DNA of 64,000 bases from Salvia splendens (Eukaryota > Streptophyta > Magnoliopsida > Lamiales > Lamiaceae), in assembly GCF_004379255.2 (NCBI RefSeq), contig NC_056047.1, positions 17,312,293 to 17,376,292 of the forward strand. The letters run 5' to 3'. The notes beneath the pieces were generated by a model, which was not told where the DNA came from, made no database searches, and saw nothing but the letters and a program-made list of their open reading frames with translations. Of the stretch, positions 23,310 through 33,362 are shown one piece after another; the first letter of the stretch is position 1; each line of letters starts with the position of its first letter. The position numbers and the translations under genes are program-made.

Positions 23310-23809
23310 ATATATATATATATATATATAGGTATATATATGCTTTTGATTAAAATCCAAGCTTCTTCTTCCATCGCCGCATAATCAAAGACAAGAACAA
23401 AATAATTAAGAAATCATGTCTCAACTAGAATTTCAACAACAGACAACAAAGGAAAAATAAATAAATTCTAGTGCTACAAATTCTGAAGAAAAAACAAATC
23501 CATAAAAATGACGCAAAGCAGATTTCATATAAAATGAGAAAACCAAAATTTATAAATGAAAAGAAAATCAGTTGAATTTAAAATGAAAAGCCCGCTGATC
23601 CATCATCGCCGGCAAGAACAAGCTCCGGCGGCAGGCAGTCTTCATCGCAGTAGAAGCAGAATAAGACGACGACGGGGATAAAGGGAGGAAAACGGAGCCA
23701 CCAGCAACCGACAAAAGGAGGGCGGCGTCCGATGCCCCAACCCTTCCCCGCGCGCCCCTTCACCGCCCCTGACTGCTCAGATAAGATCAAGCAGATTGTG
23801 CCCTAACTG
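23310..23809 (+). other. upstream region of PTB3 copy A, duplicated at 62.4-62.7 kb
   Basis: From about 23560 the sequence (AAAAGCCCGCTGATCCATCA onward, GC-rich) matches 62490-62714 at roughly 90%. It is cut at 23801-23809 by the MULE. No conserved frame is shared by both copies, so I read it as promoter-proximal non-coding DNA. Confidence 0.65.
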
Positions 23810-24216
23810 GGAGTGGATCCCCTGCTTTGGTGGAAACGCGGCAGGGGGTGCTGTGCTATTAAACAACACCGTATTGATTCAATTGCTACTTCTCCTTATT
23901 TTATCATTTAAGCCAGCATTTTGTTTTAATTGCTACCCTCCCTTATTCGTTTTGCTTCAATTGCTATACTCCCTTATATTATTATTTAATGATATTTGTA
24001 CAATTATTTTAGTTAATACATACTACAGTATTTATTTATTGCACTATTCCAATGTCTACACTCCACGCATATGAAATCAGAATTATTTATTATTTTGTTG
24101 AATAAGGGAATTTACTTATATAAGTAATAATGTTTGTTGAATATTAACTTTGGTAATTAAAATTTATTATTTAAAATTATTTTAAAATGATACTCCACAG
24201 TTAAAGCTTGTTATAA

Positions 24217-24424
24217 TACTTCATCCGTTCTATTCGAGATGTCCACATTCTTGAATGACACATGATTTTAGGTGAAATAGTTGTGTGTGATAAACTAGAG
24301 TGAAAAGGATGATTGAATATTTTAATGAGGGGGGAAAGATGAATTTATTTTCAAATATAGAAAGTGAACATCTTGAGTGTGACACTAAAATGGAAAGGTG
24401 TACATCTTGAGTTGGACGGGGGTA
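24217..24424. mobile_element. Stowaway-type MITE inside the MULE
   Basis: Left TACTTCATCCGTTCTATTCG and right GAGTTGGACGGGGGTA are inverted repeats with TA edges. The subterminal ATGTCCACATTCTTGA / GTGTACATCTTGAG is also inverted. Confidence 0.7.
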
Positions 24425-24472
24425 TGATTAAAAACTTATCATGATTTAAATCTAAATAATAAAATTAAAGTA

Positions 24473-24731
24473 TACTCCCTCCAACCAAGAAAATTTGTTG
24501 CATTTTCCCATTTTAGTCCGTTCCACAAAATTTGTCACATTTCACTTTTTGCTATTTTGGTTGTGAATCATATATTCTACTAACTCATTTCCACTCACAT
24601 TTTACTACAAACTAATATATAAAAACTCATATTCCACTAAGTTTTTCAACTCACTTTCCATTACATTCATTACATTTATTATAACCCGAGTCCGATCAAA
24701 GTGTGACCAAATTTATGGAACGAATTGAGTA
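24473..24731. mobile_element. Stowaway-type MITE inside the MULE (second)
   Basis: Left TACTCCCTCCAACCAAGAAA and right ATGGAACGAATTGAGTA are degenerate inverted repeats with TA edges. Internal AATTTGTCACA / TGTGACCAAATT also pair. Confidence 0.6.
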
Positions 24732-25326
24732 ATATTTTTAATTAATAAAAATAATTAAAATAATAATTTTATTTCATATAGGATAATCCGAACTTAATCT
24801 GATAATAATTTCATACGAATTTATGTCGGATTATCGTGTCAAGAATTGTCAGACCTAATATTAGTAGTTAAATAGGTAAAATTGAAATAAGCATGCAAGT
24901 GAATATAAAAGTATGAAATGGTAATTACTAAAATAAATAATCCATAAATTTAATGAATATTTAAATGGTAATGAATTGTTATTTAAATAAAAAATTGGTT
25001 CTAACATAAATATGGATTAGTTTAGTGCGTAAGCGTAACGCAGCTTGTGCTAGCCTATTACTAGAAAAGATTTAAGTTTTAAAATGTTGAGACCGCTGAC
25101 AGCCAAAATCATTTTATAAATATATCATTAAATAATAAAATAAGGGAGTATAGTAATTGAAGCAAAATGAATAAGGGAGTGTCAATTAAAACAAAATGCT
25201 GGCTTAAATGGTAAAATAAGGGGAAGTAGAAATTGAATCAATACGATTTAACAGGACAGCACTTCCTGTTGTGTTTCCAGTAGGGATCCACTCTCCCGCC
25301 CTAATAGGACTGCACTGCTGCCTTTG

Positions 25327-25335
25327 CTTATATAC
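25327..25335 (+). promoter_or_regulatory. putative TATA box of PTB3 copy A
   Basis: CTTATATAC lies about 30 bases after the MULE end. The same position in copy B reads CTTATATAG (62730-62738), so the motif is kept in both copies. Confidence 0.6.
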
Positions 25336-25512
25336 AGCTCCCGATTACACGTCATCGTCTCTTTGTGGATTTACTTAAACACCCTTTTATATTCCAGTTA
25401 TTACTAATGCACGCACAACCAAATAAATCATCCTACCAAAATCAATTTGCTCTCCCAAGAAAATCTTAACCCTAGGCTACTCCCACGACTCCAATCCAAT
25501 TGCTCCAACCTC

Positions 25513-25539
25513 CTCTCTCTCTCTCTCTCTCTCTCTCTC
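25513..25539 (+). repeat. (CT)n microsatellite in the PTB3 copy A leader
   Basis: A CT run ends at the donor of the 5'UTR intron (TCAG|GTAATT, 25541). Copy B has only CCTCCTCCTCTTTCCCTCTC here, so the run expanded in A or shrank in B. Confidence 0.9.
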
Positions 25540-25540
25540 A

Positions 25541-25833
25541 GGTAATTAAGTCTACTTGTCGCATACTTTGTCAATGCTTGTGCTGCTAATTTGATGCCGC
25601 ATCGGTCACAATTTATTTGGAGGTGGAATTTATCGCAATCTCTAAACATGTGCTGCACGTCGTGTATTCTTCCAGGTTTCTGTACATTGGAAGCTAATTC
25701 TATTTCTAAAAGCTTGATTGGATAGGAAGATATCATTGTTCAATAAGGTAATTGAGTTCGCTGAAATTAATTATTTTCAGGTTATTACATGTGATTCGGG
25801 GGGTGCACACACATCTACATTTTGTGGTTTCAG
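25541..25833 (+). other. 5'UTR intron of PTB3 copy A
   Basis: Donor CAG|GTAATTAAG and acceptor GGTTTCAG|GTCGTAG bracket the leader intron, conserved in copy B (62915 to about 63425). Copy B carries roughly 250 extra bases between 63160 and 63405 that A lacks. Confidence 0.7.
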
Positions 25834-25843
25834 GTCGTAGATT

Positions 25844-28800
25844 ATGGCAGAGCCCTCAAAAGTCATTCATGTTCGTAACGTGGGTCATGAAATTGCTGAG
25901 GTGTAACATCTTTTGTACCGTGCATATTCAGTGCATAGTGATTAATTGGCTTTTTTACTTATTCATTCCGTTCCATAGTAGTGGAGTCATTTTGGTACGT
26001 TCTTTTTTGGCAAAAGACAACACATTTATTTTCTCTTACTTTACTCTCTCTTACTTTATTCTCTCTTCATCTCTCTATCTTTTTCATTGCTTACTTTATT
26101 CTTCCTTTACTTAACTCACTTAACACAAATTTTCTTAAATCGTTTGCCTAAAAGAAATGCATCCACTACCATGGAACGGAGGGATGAGTATGTTGCTCTG
26201 CATATTAAATGATATGTGACCGAGCAGTTTTATTTGGGTTAACATTTATATTATGTTTATGCTTTTCCAGAGTGACTTGTTGCAGCTGTTCCAGCCATTT
26301 GGAGTTATCGCCAAACTTGTGATGCTTCGAGCCAAGAATCAGGTCATATTCCAGAAATATATGCTCAAGGAACCTTCATGTGTATATGGTGGCAATAGAA
26401 CCGTCTGATATGGCTATTCATATAAGTGCAGGCCCTCCTACAAATGCAAGATGTTCCTTCTGCAGTGAATGCATTGCAGTTCTACAGTAATGTCCAACCA
26501 AGCATAAGGTATAAATAATGTGATCTGTTTTTACCGGTTTCCCAACTTCATTGCAGAGCTCTTCCCTCGTGTTATTAGGCATTATGTATTCTCTTACTGA
26601 ATCTACTTTATACCTATCAGGGGCAGGAATGTTTATATCCAATTCTCATCACACCAGGAACTAACGATTATGGATCAAAGTCCGCAAGCACGTGGAGACG
26701 AGGTGATTATTATGCACATATGACATTATTTCAAATTTTCGATTGTTATTGCATGATGTTCGCTAGCTTCTCTCTTCATAGTTAATGCTCTATGTCTTGT
26801 AATGATTACATGCTAGTGCGTGGGTAGAAGTCATAAAATTTCCAAAGCACACAATATACTTGGAAAACCAATGCAAAGAAAGTATTTTCCCTAGAATTGA
26901 GCATACAATATTTCTGCAGCCAGGATACTTTTCTGAATTGGATTTTAGGAGCACCTGTATTATTAAATTGGCTTTTTCCATGGAATTCTTCAAAATTTGA
27001 AGATGCAGCTTTAGTTGTAACTAGCTGTACATGGCATCAAAACATTCATATCTGATGATTTGTATATATTTTACTAGTTTGAACATTAGCAGAGTTTTTT
27101 ATACCCATACCTTTAGATGTTGTTTCCCACTTGTATTGCATTATCATGGATGTAGTGATATTTTCCACTTGCTCTAGAATTTGTTCCTATAAAGTGTGTA
27201 TTTGTGTGGACTGCCTGCTTGATGTTGGTTATTCTAGCTCTATATCTCCATTTTCTTTTCTCTGCTCTATATTCTTTCCTATTCATTCTCTTCTCTTCTC
27301 TCTCTCTGCTGTCTCTGTGCTGGTTTGCTGTTGGGGTCTTCTCTCTATTCTGTCTCTATGCTGGTCTGCTGTTCGGCTATCTGGATACCCAGCCTAACCG
27401 AATCCTCTTAGTTACGATACATCACATGCTATATCCTATTACTGTGGAAGTGCTGCATCAAGTTTTTTCTCCCCATGGATTTGTAGAGAAGATCGTCACG
27501 TTTCAGAAGTCGGCTGGTCAGCATCTTCAATTATTCTCTTATTCACTTTCTCAATTCGGTACTGGTTAAGGCGTATGAAGAATGTCATGTCTAAAATATA
27601 TAGAGTCACCCTTGATGAGGACTACCTCTAATCTTCTATATGGATTGCTTTCATTCCTTGCACTCAAGAGGGATCAATTTAATCAGAACGTGTTGCCTTG
27701 ATATTTATTTTATTTCTTTGTTGTATATGAGTTCAAGATTTTTCAACCCTTACACTTCAAAAGCATTACTAAGTGCTAGTTAGCTATTTTGTACTGATAG
27801 ACTCCTATGTGGAGAACTGAGCAGGTTTTCAAGCTCTAATACAGTATCAATCACATCAAAGTGCTATCTCAGCTAGGAACTCTCTTCAGGTATGTCGAGC
27901 TTTAAATTATTAGGTTCATTTAACACCATTGCATTGAGACAGTTTGCATCTTTCTACAGGGACGAAATATATATGACGGTTGCTGTCAGTTAGACATCCA
28001 GTTCTCAAAGTGAGCTAACATTAAGATTCTTGCTCAATGCATTCACAATTTCCTGCGACTCTCTTCATTATGTGCTACACATTTGACAATTGTTAATTTC
28101 TCGTGCAGCCTTGACGAATTGCAAGTGAATTATAATAATGAGCGATCTAGGTATGTTTATTAGCTAAGGTGTTGATTATTTATCTATTCTTTGTAATTTT
28201 GCTGCAAATAAGATTGCTGAATTCTTGTTATCTTATTCTAGGGATTTCACAAACCCTTCCTTGCCTTCGGAACAAAAGGGCAAATCCTCTCATGTAAATC
28301 CATTCTTCTATAGTAAAAGATTCGATGTAAATATCATTTGCATTGAAATTGTTTTCTAATTGGATTTGAATATTGTTCTTTTTATTGTAGCCTGGATATG
28401 GAGATCCAAGCATATATCCCCATGCAGGTGCTTAACTTATTTAATTAGTTTACATTTTCTTATTTCTTGGGCCTTTTTAACTGTATCCCTAATTCTAACT
28501 TCTCTCTATCTCTTCTCTGTTCAGTGGGATTTGCACAGGTGTGTACCTTGCTGTCTAACTGCATTTCAATTCTGCTGGAGATGTTCTGATATCATATTGA
28601 AGCATGGCATATTGGACAACCTAGTATTTTTGTAGGATATAAATTTCATCCCTTCAAGCCCTTTCAGTTGCAACATTGCAGCTTTACCAAGATCCATCCC
28701 ACCTTCTTGGTGACTGGATAGGCTTATTCTAACCTTTGTGAGCAGTCAATACGGTTAGAAATTAAGAATTCTCAATGTTCTCAAATATACCTGTGATTGG

Positions 28801-30777
28801 GGGTAGGCAGTAGCAATCATATGTCTAACTAACATTGTACTTGGCCACTAGTCCAGCTATCATCTTGTTCAAAAAATGGCTGTTTTCATCACTAATAAAT
28901 TACCTTGAAGTAACAGGATGAGCAAATGCATGCCTATATAAAAATGATGACCATGTTGGTGTCATTGGTAGGATTTTTCCTAACTTCAACCATATTTTTG
29001 TGTATAATTAACAACCACCAATGTGAACAAGTTACCAGAAGGAGGAAACAACAAAATGAATTAGTCAAACATTAAACAATGCACTATAAAATATCATTTC
29101 TTCAATTGAGAACCAAGTTTGTTTCTTCACACATTTCTAGTACATTCTCTAAATTAGTCAAACAAGTGCCAGAAATGGCCAACATGTATTCATTTCATAG
29201 CCCAGAAGTGTCGTATTTGCTAAGTTGAAATAAACCGATCTTTGAAACGAGCCCTTTATTTTAGATATGAGAAAAGGGGTATTCTATGATATTGAACAAC
29301 CGATCTCACAAAGGTACAAACCATCTAGGAAAATAATACTCGTTTCTCTTGATTTTAATGGGCAATAGAAATATGGCTATAACCTGCATACCATCTAGGA
29401 AACAATAATACTCTTCTTCTCTTTCTCTTTCTCTTTCTTTATGGAAACTTCCTCCTTTTATGGTTTTTAATGGATTGGTTATAGTACTTATGCTAGATCT
29501 TGTCTTATTGCTTGAACTGTAGTTGGGCAATACTGCAGCAATTGCTGCTGCCTTTGGAGGTGGTCTCCCACCTGGTATAAGCGGTACAAATGAGCGGTGC
29601 ACAGTTCTTGTATCTAATCTGAATGCTGATGTAAGTTCTACCTGATTTTATTTATATCCCTCTTACAGAGAGACACATGGCAGATACATTTATGGAGCAT
29701 ATATGCCCAAGGCGCCTCACAATCTCTCGCTTCTTACCTTCTTTTACAGAGAATAGATGAGGATAAGCTGTTTAATTTGTTCTCGATATATGGGAACATT
29801 ATTAGAATCAAACTTCTCCGAAACAAACCAGATCATGCATTAGTACAGATGGGTGATGGTTTTCAGGCTGAACTGGCTGTTCATTTTTTGAAGGTGCGCA
29901 GAAATTTCTTCTTTAAATGGCTTTGGTTGATTAACATGAAATTAATTATACAGTTCTACTACATGGCTGAAAGAAATTGGACTTCTTCTTCCCCTTATTA
30001 TAAAAGTCATGATTTTTGTTATCTTTCAAAAGAAAAGGAAACATTTTATTTAGACAATCTCTTTGTTATTTTTAGTTTCTTGACCTTCAGAAACTGCTTT
30101 TATTATTATTATTATTATTATCATTATTATTATTATTATTATTATTATGTGCTCTCTCATTTTTTTGCTTTATCTCTGATCTCATCTCATGTACCATATT
30201 TATGATGGCTAGGACTTGCTTCTATTTTTTACTGTTTATCTCATAACATCTCTATCTGTTGAGTCAGATTCATAACCCTCACATTGTTAAAACATCTCTA
30301 TTAGTTGCTTTAGTATTAGAAGCTGCTGATATATACATTTTTTACTTCGATGGATATGCTTGTAACTGGCATCTTTTTCTTATATAGGGGGCTATGCTGT
30401 TTGGAAAGCGCTTGGAGGTTAACTTTTCGAAGCATCCAAACATTACAACTGGAGCTGATACGCATGAGTACTCCAACTCAAATCTCAATCGTTTCAATCG
30501 AAATGCAGCCAAAAATTACAGGTATTGTTGCTCACCAACAAAAATGATCCACATCTCAACTCTCCCCCAGGATGTAACTGAAGAAGAACTAGTAAATCAT
30601 TTGGAAGAGCATGGAACAATTGCTAGTACAAAACTGTTTGAGATGAATGGAAAGCAGCAGGCTCTTGTCCTTTTTGAAAATGAGGAGCAGGCTACAGAAG
30701 CTCTTGTGTGCAAGCATGCTACTTCCCTTGGTGGTTCAACCATTCGAATTTCCTTCTCTCAGTTGCAAACCATTTGA
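25844..30777 (+). CDS. PTB3: polypyrimidine tract-binding protein homologue 3, copy A, complete (437 aa)
   Basis: RNA-binding splicing regulator with several RRMs that bind CU-rich RNA. Exons: 25844-25900, 26271-26342, 26432-26508, 26621-26702, 27393-27516, 27825-27889, 27960-28009, 28109-28150, 28242-28293, 28391-28427, 28525-28538, 29523-29630, 29750-29893 and 30388-30777. All are GT-AG and the frame stays open for 437 residues, against about 432 in Arabidopsis PTB3 from memory. RRM1 starts KVIHVRNVGHEIAESDLLQL, RRM2 NRILLVTIHHMLYPITVEVL, RRM3 CTVLVSNLNADRIDEDKLFN and RRM4 KMIHISTLPQDVTEEELVNH. The end is IRISFSQLQTI. The 11th exon is only 14 nt. A long pyrimidine tract precedes exon 5. A second copy begins at 63436. 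The gene looks functional. Confidence 0.95.
25960..26190. mobile_element. Stowaway-type MITE in PTB3 copy A intron 1, with empty site in copy B
   Basis: The ends TTCATTCCGTTCCATAGTAG and ATGGAACGGAGGGATGAG are inverted, flanked by TA. Copy B has ACTTATGTTGCTCTG where A has ACTTA-[element]-TATGTTGCTCTG, an exact empty site. Confidence 0.92.
27249..27392 (+). promoter_or_regulatory. long CU-rich tract upstream of PTB3 exon 5
   Basis: About 140 bases of mostly C and T, with many TCTCT and TTCTCTTC motifs, lead into the acceptor at 27392. They include a local duplication (TCTCTGTGCTGGTTTGCTGT / TCTCTATGCTGGTCTGCTGT). CU-rich runs of this kind are PTB-binding sites, so self-regulation is plausible but inferred. 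Confidence 0.5.
30100..30148. repeat. (TTA)n microsatellite in a PTB3 intron
   Basis: About 16 TTA/ATT units with one interruption (ATC) lie in the intron before the last exon. Confidence 0.95.
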
Positions 30778-31522
30778 GAAACTTCATTGCAAATTAGAGA
30801 GATGGATCCATAGACTGTACGTTTCTCTTCCCTGTTGAATTCACTGTTTCTTTCACATTGTTTTGCAAAATCTTGATGTATATTCGCATCTTTTAAGCCT
30901 CCTTTGTGATGATGCATTTGTTTAGTACAATTGAATGAAGATTTTTATTCTTTGTTTGTAGCCTATTTGAAGTGTGATGCATATGTATATGAGGGGGATT
31001 TAGGGTGTTTGGTATATCTCTAAGCATTGTCTTGTTGCATGGGTTCAATTTTGTCATTTTTACTGGCGGTGTTCCTGATTTGAGCCACTTTTCTTCAGGT
31101 GAAAAGAAGTAAAAGGTGGGAGCATAAAATTGAACCCCTCTCCCCCTCTCTTGTTTCCTTTACTGTAGACTATAGATTTGTAGTAATTTTACAGTGGGTT
31201 GTGCAGCTTACTTTTCCTCCCAAGTTGGATGGATCATGCATGTCTTCTACTATCAAATTACATTTAATTTGCAATAGGTTATATGGTTGCTTCCTTTGTA
31301 GGATAGGAAACTGGTTATTAAATAAGAAAAATGGCCTTGAAATATGAATTTTGGTCAAAATGCGAGATTTTTTATAAGTTTTAAAATATTACAAAAAATA
31401 TGAACTTTGATCGTGTTGTCATTTTTTCACACTTATATAATTTTGCGAAATCAACACACACAGCAAGTTGGAAAGATGAAGTGACAACTGAATGTGTTCA
31501 AACAACATGGTGTTAAATATTA
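30778..31522 (+). other. PTB3 copy A 3'UTR and flank
   Basis: The 3'UTR probably ends near 31000-31100. It holds no gene. The stretch 31335-31440 (GAATTTTGGTCAAAATGCGA) resembles a dispersed AT-rich repeat also seen faintly near 57930-57990. Confidence 0.5.
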
Positions 31523-31705
31523 TACTCCCTTCGTCCCGCACTACTTGCACTTATTTCCTTTTTGGGCTTTCCAAGTTATTTGCACTCTTTCCATTTTTAG
31601 TAACAATTTATACCTACAGTCGTAATTGTTGACTTTCTCTATCACTCATTCCTTAATCTCCGTGCCCAAAAGAAAAGGTGCGAGTAGTGCGGGACGGAGG
31701 GAGTA
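31523..31705. mobile_element. Stowaway-type MITE, same family as 733-915
   Basis: Ends TACTCCCTTCGTCCCGCACT and AGTGCGGGACGGAGGGAGTA are inverted with TA edges. The interior (ACTTGCACTTATTTCCTTTT, AATTGTTGACTTT) is the inverse of the inner MITE in the TBP intron. Confidence 0.9.
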
Positions 31706-31738
31706 TTAGTTTAAGTAGTCTTTAATTGATATGCTAAG

Positions 31739-32920
31739 GGAAAATTTGTGTAAGCACCTCTTCAAGTCAGCATACTTTTATTATTTTTTTAATACAATAT
31801 TCTCTCCCCTCTTCGTAAAATCCTTTGAATTCTAAGATTCACAATATCTTTATTATATATATTTCTACCATGTTTATATTCATAGTCACCAATTCAATGA
31901 TTTTCTGCTATCTACACAACGGTCTTTTGCTAAAATTTTTAAGGTTATATCGGTTGATCGTGTTCTCTCAAATCTTCCACGTCCGCCTCAAGAATTAGTT
32001 ATTCAGGTTCGCGCTACCATCGGTTTTGATTTAAATTATGCTAAAATCTTCCAGTAATTGGTTGCATTAACATCAAGAACAATAGATTCTAATATGTTTC
32101 TGTTTGCTGTTAAATTTTGGTTTTCTATTCTTTGAAGTCCTTGAATCCTAATGTAATTTTGGGCATCCTCATTTAAAGTTTTTGCATTCCTTTTGTCCAT
32201 TTTGAATTAAGTTTAGTTTCTTAACTAGGCAATAAACATGGTATCACAAAGAAAAAATATGCTTCAAAGCAAGAATTAAGTGAATGTTAAATGAACAAGT
32301 GCAAGCTTTACTTGAGCATTTTATCAAACAGGTGACTTGCAAGAATTTTCAATGTACCATTCTAAATTTTGAAAGGAATAATGAATATACAATTGATTCA
32401 ATTGTTCAATAATAAAATAAACAATAAATGTCCAAACTCGTTATCAATATTTAATACTGTTTGTCTATCATTTTTACATACAAAATGACTCAGCAATTCA
32501 ATTCATCACCCTCCATTGCATCTCCATATCCCAACCCAACTACATCACACAATACATTTTATTCAACAAATTCCCAAAGCTACGCATACGAGTTTTGTGT
32601 GAAATTACAATTAGACGTATGGAAAATTTGTGCCTCCCAATTGCAGTAGTAGCAAAATCGAATTCAAACTATTTTTCTTCTTCTTCTTTGCTATCAAAGT
32701 CTTCATCTGCAATAAAAAGTTGAGAATTAATACGAATCGAAACATAGAGATTAGAGAGAACTTTTTATTTTTCCAGAGAGACGAAAGAGCAGAGAGAATT
32801 TTCATTAATCTCAAAAGGAAGTTAATAGCGTTAAAGGGGAGGGGAGAGAATATTGTATTAAAAAAATAATAAAAAGTATGCTGACTTGGAGAGGTGCTCA
32901 TTGTCCCTCACAAATTTTTT
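31739..32920. mobile_element. MULE-like element with 85-bp inverted repeats and a possible captured exon
   Basis: Left AAAATTTGTGTAAGCACCTC.. and the inverse of the right end match for about 85 bp (AAGTCAGCATACTTTT, AATACAATATTCTCTCCCCT). Flanks TGCTAAG and TGTTAAG may be a decayed duplication. It abuts the Harbinger element on the right. There is no transposase. The interior contains the exon-like segment 31886-32006. Confidence 0.65.
31886..32006 (+). pseudogene. exon-like segment inside the MULE (possible Pack-MULE capture)
   Basis: 121 bases lie between a TTCATAG acceptor and a TTCAG|GTTCGC donor. One phase gives 40 open codons, including RSFAKIFKVISVDRVLSNLP and RPPQELVIQ. The composition is protein-like compared with the AT-rich surroundings. 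I do not recognise the parent gene. Confidence 0.45.
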
Positions 32921-33362
32921 GTTAAGAGCATCAACTCTAAGCCGGACACTTCCAATAACCTCGCCACTTTTTTTGTCCACAGCCCCAGTTTATTTGTCTG
33001 TGCCCACAAAAAAAGTATCCGCAGCTATAGAGACACATTTTTAGCCCCTTTTCACTTTAGTATTTTCTTTATATTTTAATTCAATTATAATAAAAATTAT
33101 CGGAATACACATAATTAGAAAAAAATGGCTATAATTCAATAAATTAAAATTGATTACTAAATTTTTGTCGTATTAAAGTAATGGAAAAATTATACAACGA
33201 AAATGTAATCGACATAAAATCACACAACTTCTTCACGCTGCACCCCCACCCCTACGTGCCCATACCTCTTCAATCAAATCGGCCTGGAGTGTGGTATGTG
33301 TTGTGCTCCTGGCATATCAGTGAAACGTTGGAGCAAATATTCATTACTACGTGGTACACCCA

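Larger units (their letters stand above)
23810..25298. mobile_element. non-autonomous Mutator-like element (MULE) with long inverted repeats
   Basis: Ends GGGAGTGGATCCC and (inverted) GGGAGAGTGGATCCC extend into inverted repeats of some 200 bp (GTATTGATTCAATTGCTACT, CCAGCATTTTGTTTTAATTG both sides). Imperfect 9-bp duplications flank it: CCCTAACTG (23801-23809) and CCCTAATAG (25299-25307). The duplicate locus at 62707-62720 reads CCCTAGCTG followed directly by CACTGCTG, an empty site. There is no transposase. Two MITEs are nested inside. Confidence 0.85.

Noticed and set aside
23578..23790. Minus-strand 70-codon frame upstream of PTB3 copy A
   Set aside because: The duplicate at 62.5 kb does not keep the frame despite high nucleotide identity, so it is not under protein selection.
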